Below, piece by piece: positions 24,319-27,829 of a stretch of 27,829 bases of DNA. Source of the DNA: 2-02-FULL-62-17 sp046153355. Its GTDB lineage: Bacteria; Pseudomonadota; Gammaproteobacteria; Burkholderiales; SG8-39. Numbering within the stretch: the first letter of the stretch is position 1; every line of letters starts with the position of its first letter. The stretch is from assembly GCA_046153355.1 (NCBI GenBank), contig JBJXEY010000078.1, positions 1-27,829 on the forward strand, read 5' to 3'. The notes under the pieces were generated by a model. That model made no database searches. It saw nothing but the letters and a program-made list of their open reading frames with translations, and was not told the DNA's origin. Position numbers and translations under genes: made by a program.

Positions 24319-25182
24319 ATGACCAGCATGAATGACAGCGACAAGACAGTGGGTCGCGCCAATTCACCCGCCGCGACCCCCATCCGCGGTTACGCAAACG
24401 GGCCCTGGGGCCTGGTCCACTATTACGACAATGGCGCGTCGGGCCGGGTGTTGCTCTTGCTGCATCAGGCACCCATGTCCGCGCGCCAGTTCGATGCGGT
24501 GTATGCGCCGCTTGCCAGGCGCGGCATACGCGGGATCGGCATCGATACACCTGGCTTTGGCATGTCCGACCCGACGCCGTTCGTTCCCCGGGTGGAGGAC
24601 TGGACAAGAGCAGTCATCTCTGTTGCGGATCACCTGAACCTGCCGCGCTTCGATGTGCTTGGCCACCACACCGGTGCGTTGATTGCCACCGACATCGGGA
24701 TCGTGCACCCGGACAGGGTGCGTTCGGTGGTGATCAATGGACCGTTTCCGCTGAATGAGGAGGAGCGTCAAAGCCGGCTTGCCCGTTTGCAGAAAACCGA
24801 AATCAAATTTGATTACAAGGCCGACGGCAGTCATCTGCAAAAGAGCTTCATGTCGCGCCACAGGTTGTTTGGCGCCGATGCGGACCCGCGGCTCATCACG
24901 CGCTTTGTGGTCGAGCAGTTCCAGGGGTTCGCGCCGTTCTGGTATGGCCACAACGCGGCGTATCGCTATGACCATGCGGCCGCACTCGAAAAGCTGAAGA
25001 TTCCAGCCTTGATTTTGACCAACACCGGCGACCTGATCTACGAGTTTGCGCAACGCGCGCGACGCATCCGGCCGGATTTCGACTACGTTGAGCTTTCGGG
25101 CGGCGGGGTGGATATCATCGACCAGCAACCGGAGGCCTGGTGCGACGTTGTTGTCGCGTTTCTCGAACGTTCGCCGTCATGA
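24319..25182 (+). CDS. Alpha/beta hydrolase-fold protein with atypical triad
   Basis: A 287-residue alpha/beta fold protein. Core: GRVLLLLHQAPMSARQFDAVYAPLARRGIRGIGIDTPGFGMSDP (oxyanion strand and dimer helix, residues about 42-85), then the elbow FDVLGHHTGALIATDIGIVHPDRVRSVVI near residue 115. The usual nucleophile Ser of G-x-S-x-G is His (G-H-H-T-G). An acid loop, LILTNTGDLIYEFAQRARRI, is present, but the expected catalytic His region reads ELSGGGVDIIDQQPEAW with no His. I recall a subfamily with this elbow among catabolic gene clusters, so the change may be a family trait rather than damage. The start at 24319 has no obvious Shine-Dalgarno. It diverges from the crotonase gene. Confidence 0.85.
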   Translation: MTSMNDSDKTVGRANSPAATPIRGYANGPWGLVHYYDNGASGRVLLLLHQAPMSARQFDAVYAPLARRGIRGIGIDTPGFGMSDPTPFVPRVEDWTRAVISVADHLNLPRFDVLGHHTGALIATDIGIVHPDRVRSVVINGPFPLNEEERQSRLARLQKTEIKFDYKADGSHLQKSFMSRHRLFGADADPRLITRFVVEQFQGFAPFWYGHNAAYRYDHAAALEKLKIPALILTNTGDLIYEFAQRARRIRPDFDYVELSGGGVDIIDQQPEAWCDVVVAFLERSPS

Positions 25183-25274
25183 GCCTGATTTGGCGGCGCT
25201 GATGCCTGCATTCCCGCGTTAAACTATTTATCGCTTCCGCTTCTCGCCGGAAGACTGGAATATGGAGGAAGTTT

Positions 25275-26261
25275 GTGCCGAAAATTCGATCTGCGCTAAA
25301 AATGCTGTTGGTATGCATCGCCATTGCGGCTTCGCCGCTTCAGGCACAGGCGCCGCAAAGTGCCGCCTATCCGGCCAAACCAATCCGCCTGGTGCTGGGA
25401 TTTCCCGCCGGTGGCGGGGCCGACAGTATCGTGCGGGTTTTCATTCCCGCCATGGAGCGCGTGCTTGGCCAGCCGGTGATCATCGACTATCGCCCCGGTG
25501 CCAGCAGTTCCATTGCCGCCGAGAATGTCGCGAAATCGGCGCCGGACGGCTACACCTTGCATTACATCGATGCGGCGCCGCTGGCGATAACGCCGAACCT
25601 GCGCAAGGTCGATTTCGATCCGGTCGCCTCGTTCACGCCTATCAGCCAGATTGTGACCGGGAGTTTCGTTCTGGTCGCGCATCCCGGCGTGGCGGCGGCG
25701 AATTTCGAGGCGCTCCTGGCGCTGCTGCGTTCCCGGCCCGGCGCCTTTACCTACGGTTCATCGGGCACGGGTTCATTAGGGCATCTGACGGGCGAGCTCT
25801 TCAAACTTGCTTCGGGAACGCAACTGCTGCACGTGCCTTACAAAGGCGGCGCGCAGTCGATGACCGACCTCATCGGCGGGCAGCTTCACTTCCTGTTTGC
25901 GTCGGCCCCGACCGCTGCGCCACAGATGCGCGCTGGCAAGATCAAAGCTTACGCTGTCACCGGCGCGACGCGCCTGGCTGGGCTTGGTGATGTGCCTGCC
26001 TTGCGTGAACTCGGATTGAAGGATTTCGATGCAAGCGTGTGGTTTGGTTTGGTCGGGCCTGCGGGACTTCCCGCGAATATTGTTGAGCGGATCCGCGGCG
26101 CATTGCTCGTTGCTCTCGATGAGCCCAAAGCGCAGGAGGCGATCCGGCTGCAGGGTTACGAGATAAGCACCAGCACACCCGAGGCTTTCAGGGAGTTGAT
26201 CCGCAAGGATCTCGTCAAGTGGGGCAATGTCATCCGTTCGGCCGGGATCAAGTTGGAGTGA
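25275..26261 (+). CDS. Bug/TctC-family periplasmic solute-binding receptor
   Basis: A 328-residue receptor starting at GTG (25275) with GGAGGA about six bases upstream. The signal peptide (KMLLVCIAIAASPLQAQA) ends near residue 26, then YPAKPIRLVLGFPAGGGADSIVR. Other marks are IDYRPGASSSIAAENVAKSA, PDGYTLHYID, GSSGTGSLGHLTGELFKLASG, LHVPYKGGAQSMTDLIGGQLHFLF and the end VIRSAGIKLE. It lies 92 bases after the alpha/beta hydrolase on the same strand, so the hydrolase product or substrate may be its ligand. Confidence 0.94.
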   Translation: MPKIRSALKMLLVCIAIAASPLQAQAPQSAAYPAKPIRLVLGFPAGGGADSIVRVFIPAMERVLGQPVIIDYRPGASSSIAAENVAKSAPDGYTLHYIDAAPLAITPNLRKVDFDPVASFTPISQIVTGSFVLVAHPGVAAANFEALLALLRSRPGAFTYGSSGTGSLGHLTGELFKLASGTQLLHVPYKGGAQSMTDLIGGQLHFLFASAPTAAPQMRAGKIKAYAVTGATRLAGLGDVPALRELGLKDFDASVWFGLVGPAGLPANIVERIRGALLVALDEPKAQEAIRLQGYEISTSTPEAFRELIRKDLVKWGNVIRSAGIKLE

Positions 26262-26436
26262 TTACCGCAGGCTCGGCTTTAACTGATAGTCAAATCGAAC
26301 CCGAGCTGAACGTATGGAGGCAGCTAAATTTCTCGAATGGGCCATGTTTTGGACTTTTGAAAAGCGCACATTGCACCATTTTGTAAATAGTTGGTAACAT
26401 CTGGTTCATCCCTTTCTCGCTTAAAGGCGTTACATC

Positions 26437-26895
26437 ATGGGCACGGCTGCGCAGACTATCGATCATAAGTCCCTTACCCAGTTGATCCAATCTGGCGCCA
26501 TTGGCGCGGCCGAGATTATTGGCCGCGGAAACGCGTGGGGCGTTGTGGTCAGTTACGGCAAAACTAAACGCTCGCTTGCGGCGAGACGCGGCTCCCTAAG
26601 AACATTTCGTAAATTCGAGACGCTTGTTTCCTACCTCAAGGATCTGGGCTTATCGCAATTCAAGGTCAACGCAATCGAGTTCGACCCGAATGAGCAAAAG
26701 ACTAGACGCCCCGACGCTGCGCTGCGTTTGCGCGGCGCTTTCGAGGCCAAGGCACACGCCGACTGGATACGCGAGAAAGCCGCGGCATCTTTGGCGGACC
26801 CGGAGGCCAACATCCCGCACCGCCAAGTCATGGCCGTTGCACAAACGCTGATCGATTCAAAGAAAAAAGCGAATGCCGGCAAAGCCCGATCTTGA
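26437..26895 (+). CDS. Antitoxin with ParC-like N-terminal domain (type II TA)
   Basis: A 152-residue basic protein. Residues about 20-85 (SGAIGAAEIIGRGNAWGVVV, KTKRSLAARRGSLRTFRKFETLVSYLKDLGL) resemble plasmid partition ParC-type proteins that I recall. Residues about 105-145 (AKAHADWIREKAAASLADPEANIPHRQVMAVAQTLID) match the short antidote module of ParD/PaaA/StbC-like antitoxins. The stop overlaps the start of the toxin gene by 23 bases, giving translational coupling. Role: binds and neutralises the toxin and probably represses the operon. The ParC-like assignment is less certain than the antidote part. Confidence 0.75.
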   Translation: MGTAAQTIDHKSLTQLIQSGAIGAAEIIGRGNAWGVVVSYGKTKRSLAARRGSLRTFRKFETLVSYLKDLGLSQFKVNAIEFDPNEQKTRRPDAALRLRGAFEAKAHADWIREKAAASLADPEANIPHRQVMAVAQTLIDSKKKANAGKARS

Positions 26896-27178
26896 ATGGC
26901 GGCCACAAGCCAGTGCCGACCTGCTGGAAATTGTGGCCTACATCGCCGACGATAATCCGAGTGCCGCGCAGAAACTGAAAGACGAAATCGAGGATAAGGT
27001 TGGCAAACTTCCCGATCATCCACGTCTTTACAAATTATCGCCTCGGGTAAAAGGCTTGCGCGAGTTGATTGTGCGAAGCAATTACATCGTTCTTTACCGT
27101 GAATCGCCACGATTGGTCGAAATCGTAAGCGTGGTACATGCGCGCAGAAAATGGCCTCCTAACAAAATCAAATGCTGA
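26873..27178 (+). CDS. RelE/ParE-family toxin
   Basis: A 101-residue toxin. Family pattern: LEWRPQASADLLEIVAYIADDNPSAAQKLKDEIEDKV (two N-terminal helices), then LPDHPRLYKLSPRVKGLRELIVRSNYIVLYRE, and the closing strand VEIVSVVHARRKWP. The G-L-R-E-L-I-V and H-A-R-x-x-W-P signatures are typical of ParE/RelE toxins that act on DNA gyrase or ribosome-bound mRNA; ParE-type is the better fit. The start lies inside the antitoxin gene. Confidence 0.88.
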   Translation: MPAKPDLEWRPQASADLLEIVAYIADDNPSAAQKLKDEIEDKVGKLPDHPRLYKLSPRVKGLRELIVRSNYIVLYRESPRLVEIVSVVHARRKWPPNKIKC

Positions 27179-27245
27179 TCTGCCGGGCGAAGCGCGTTTT
27201 TCGACCTTCGCTTCATCACTTCGCCACTTAGCCGTTAATTTGCTA

Positions 27246-27710
27246 TCAGCGTTTTCCCGGATAGTCTGGTAGTTGCTTCAAGGCATCGACAAACGATTCC
27301 TTCATGCCGCGCTCGGAGCGCCGGATATAGTTACCCACAAACGGAATTTTCTCGTCGTGCTCCACTTTGGCGACGATAAATTTCATCGAATTTCCGGCGA
27401 ACGCGGCCTTGGCCTCGCGCTCGAAATCGGCAAGGGTGCGCACCGTAACGGTGTGTTGCATGCCCGCGCCCTTGGCCATGATTTCAAGATCAGTGCGGCG
27501 CGAGGTGGCGGTTTCGCCCATCTCGGTGTAATTGCCGTTATCGAACACCACCACCAGATTGGGCGGGCTCACATCGGCCGCGGTAATCAGGCTGCTAGTT
27601 TCAATGATTAAACTGCCATCGCCATCGATGGCGAGCACTTTGCGTTTGGGAAACGCCAGGCTCAAGCCCACGGCGAAGGGCAGACCAATAAGAAAATCGA
27701 ACCAAACCAA
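27246..27710 (-). pseudogene. ThDP-dependent decarboxylase beta-like subunit, 5'-damaged
   Basis: About 150 codons encode the pyrimidine-diphosphate-binding domain of a thiamine diphosphate enzyme resembling sulfopyruvate/phosphonopyruvate decarboxylase beta: GLPFAVGLSLAFPKRKVLAIDGDGSLI (the GDG of the ThDP motif), then NLVVVFDNGNYTEMGE (the closing N-N/N-G-N part) and the C-terminal FVGNYIRRSERGMKESFVDALK. The normal N-terminus (about 40 residues before G-L-P-F) is missing. Upstream, a 17-base direct repeat with a 22-base period (27684-27722) shifts the frame. The TTG at 27708-27710 is the only start in frame and has no convincing ribosome site. It may instead be a short functional subunit, but damage is more likely. 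Confidence 0.65.
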
Positions 27711-27722
27711 TAAGAAAATCGA
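27684..27722. repeat. 17-base direct repeat, 22-base period, within the ThDP gene
   Basis: ACCAATAAGAAAATCGA occurs at 27684-27700 and 27706-27722. On the minus strand both copies encode the start of DFLIG in different frames. A 22-base duplication is not a multiple of three, so it breaks the reading frame. Confidence 0.88.
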
Positions 27723-27829
27723 TTGGCACGTACGATGCGTGGGCGGATGGAATGCTCTGCCATCTTGTGATTTGGGGTTTCAAAATCGCGCACATTATCG
27801 ATTATGTTCAAATCCTGTGTTTGCCGATG

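Overview
The window is GC-rich DNA that looks betaproteobacterial (probably Burkholderiales; inferred from gene content, not proven). Six intact and four broken genes encode Bug/TctC-type periplasmic solute receptors, a family greatly expanded in Bordetella-, Cupriavidus- and Achromobacter-like bacteria. Around them lie genes for aromatic and organic-acid catabolism: two VOC-fold proteins, 4-hydroxybenzoate hydroxylase (pobA), a CnbZ/RidA-like deaminase relative, a flavin monooxygenase of the NtaA type, a nitroreductase, a crotonase, alpha/beta hydrolases, an FAD-linked oxidase and a metallo-beta-lactamase-fold protein.

The main discovery is at 10722-14577. Two paralogous genes of the carboxymuconolactone decarboxylase (CMD/AhpD-like) family are each interrupted by an in-frame TGA at codon 88. 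The TGA sits where the second cysteine of the CxxC redox motif belongs (C-H-Y-TGA-G). In both genes the frame continues past the TGA with the rest of the CMD domain. In both, a hairpin with a GTT loop begins exactly 20 nt after the TGA, which fits a bacterial SECIS element. A 73-residue stretch downstream of the TGA is identical in the two proteins although 20 codons differ synonymously. I read both as selenoproteins with a CxxU active site. About 3.4 kb upstream of the first one, the same window encodes an NDH-SelD fusion (FAD-dependent oxidoreductase plus selenide, water dikinase), the enzyme that makes the selenium donor. SelA, SelB and tRNA-Sec are not in the window.

Layout: 21-3571 VOC protein, Bug receptor, Bug fragment, nitroreductase, Bug fragment. 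3592-10479 (all minus strand) flavin monooxygenase, NDH-SelD, pobA, CnbZ-like protein, Bug receptor. 10722-16228 selenoprotein 1 (+), a minus-strand pair of Bug receptor and secreted hydrolase, selenoprotein 2 (+) with a strong terminator, and an MBL-fold protein. 16248-17267 Bug receptor. 17312-20447 is a gene graveyard: cupin fragment, Bug fragment, deleted group II intron, polysaccharide deacetylase fragment, one intact VOC gene, an internally deleted Bug gene and a truncated ABC ATPase. 20448-26261 FAD-linked oxidase, Bug, amidohydrolase tail, crotonase, alpha/beta hydrolase, Bug. 26437-27178 toxin-antitoxin pair. 27246-27722 a damaged ThDP-dependent decarboxylase gene.

The many fragments that end exactly where another gene begins suggest repeated deletion in a region of surplus receptor and catabolic genes. 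Against that decay, the strict conservation of both TGA-containing CMD genes stands out. All family assignments come from reading translated sequence and remembered family motifs; no database search was run.
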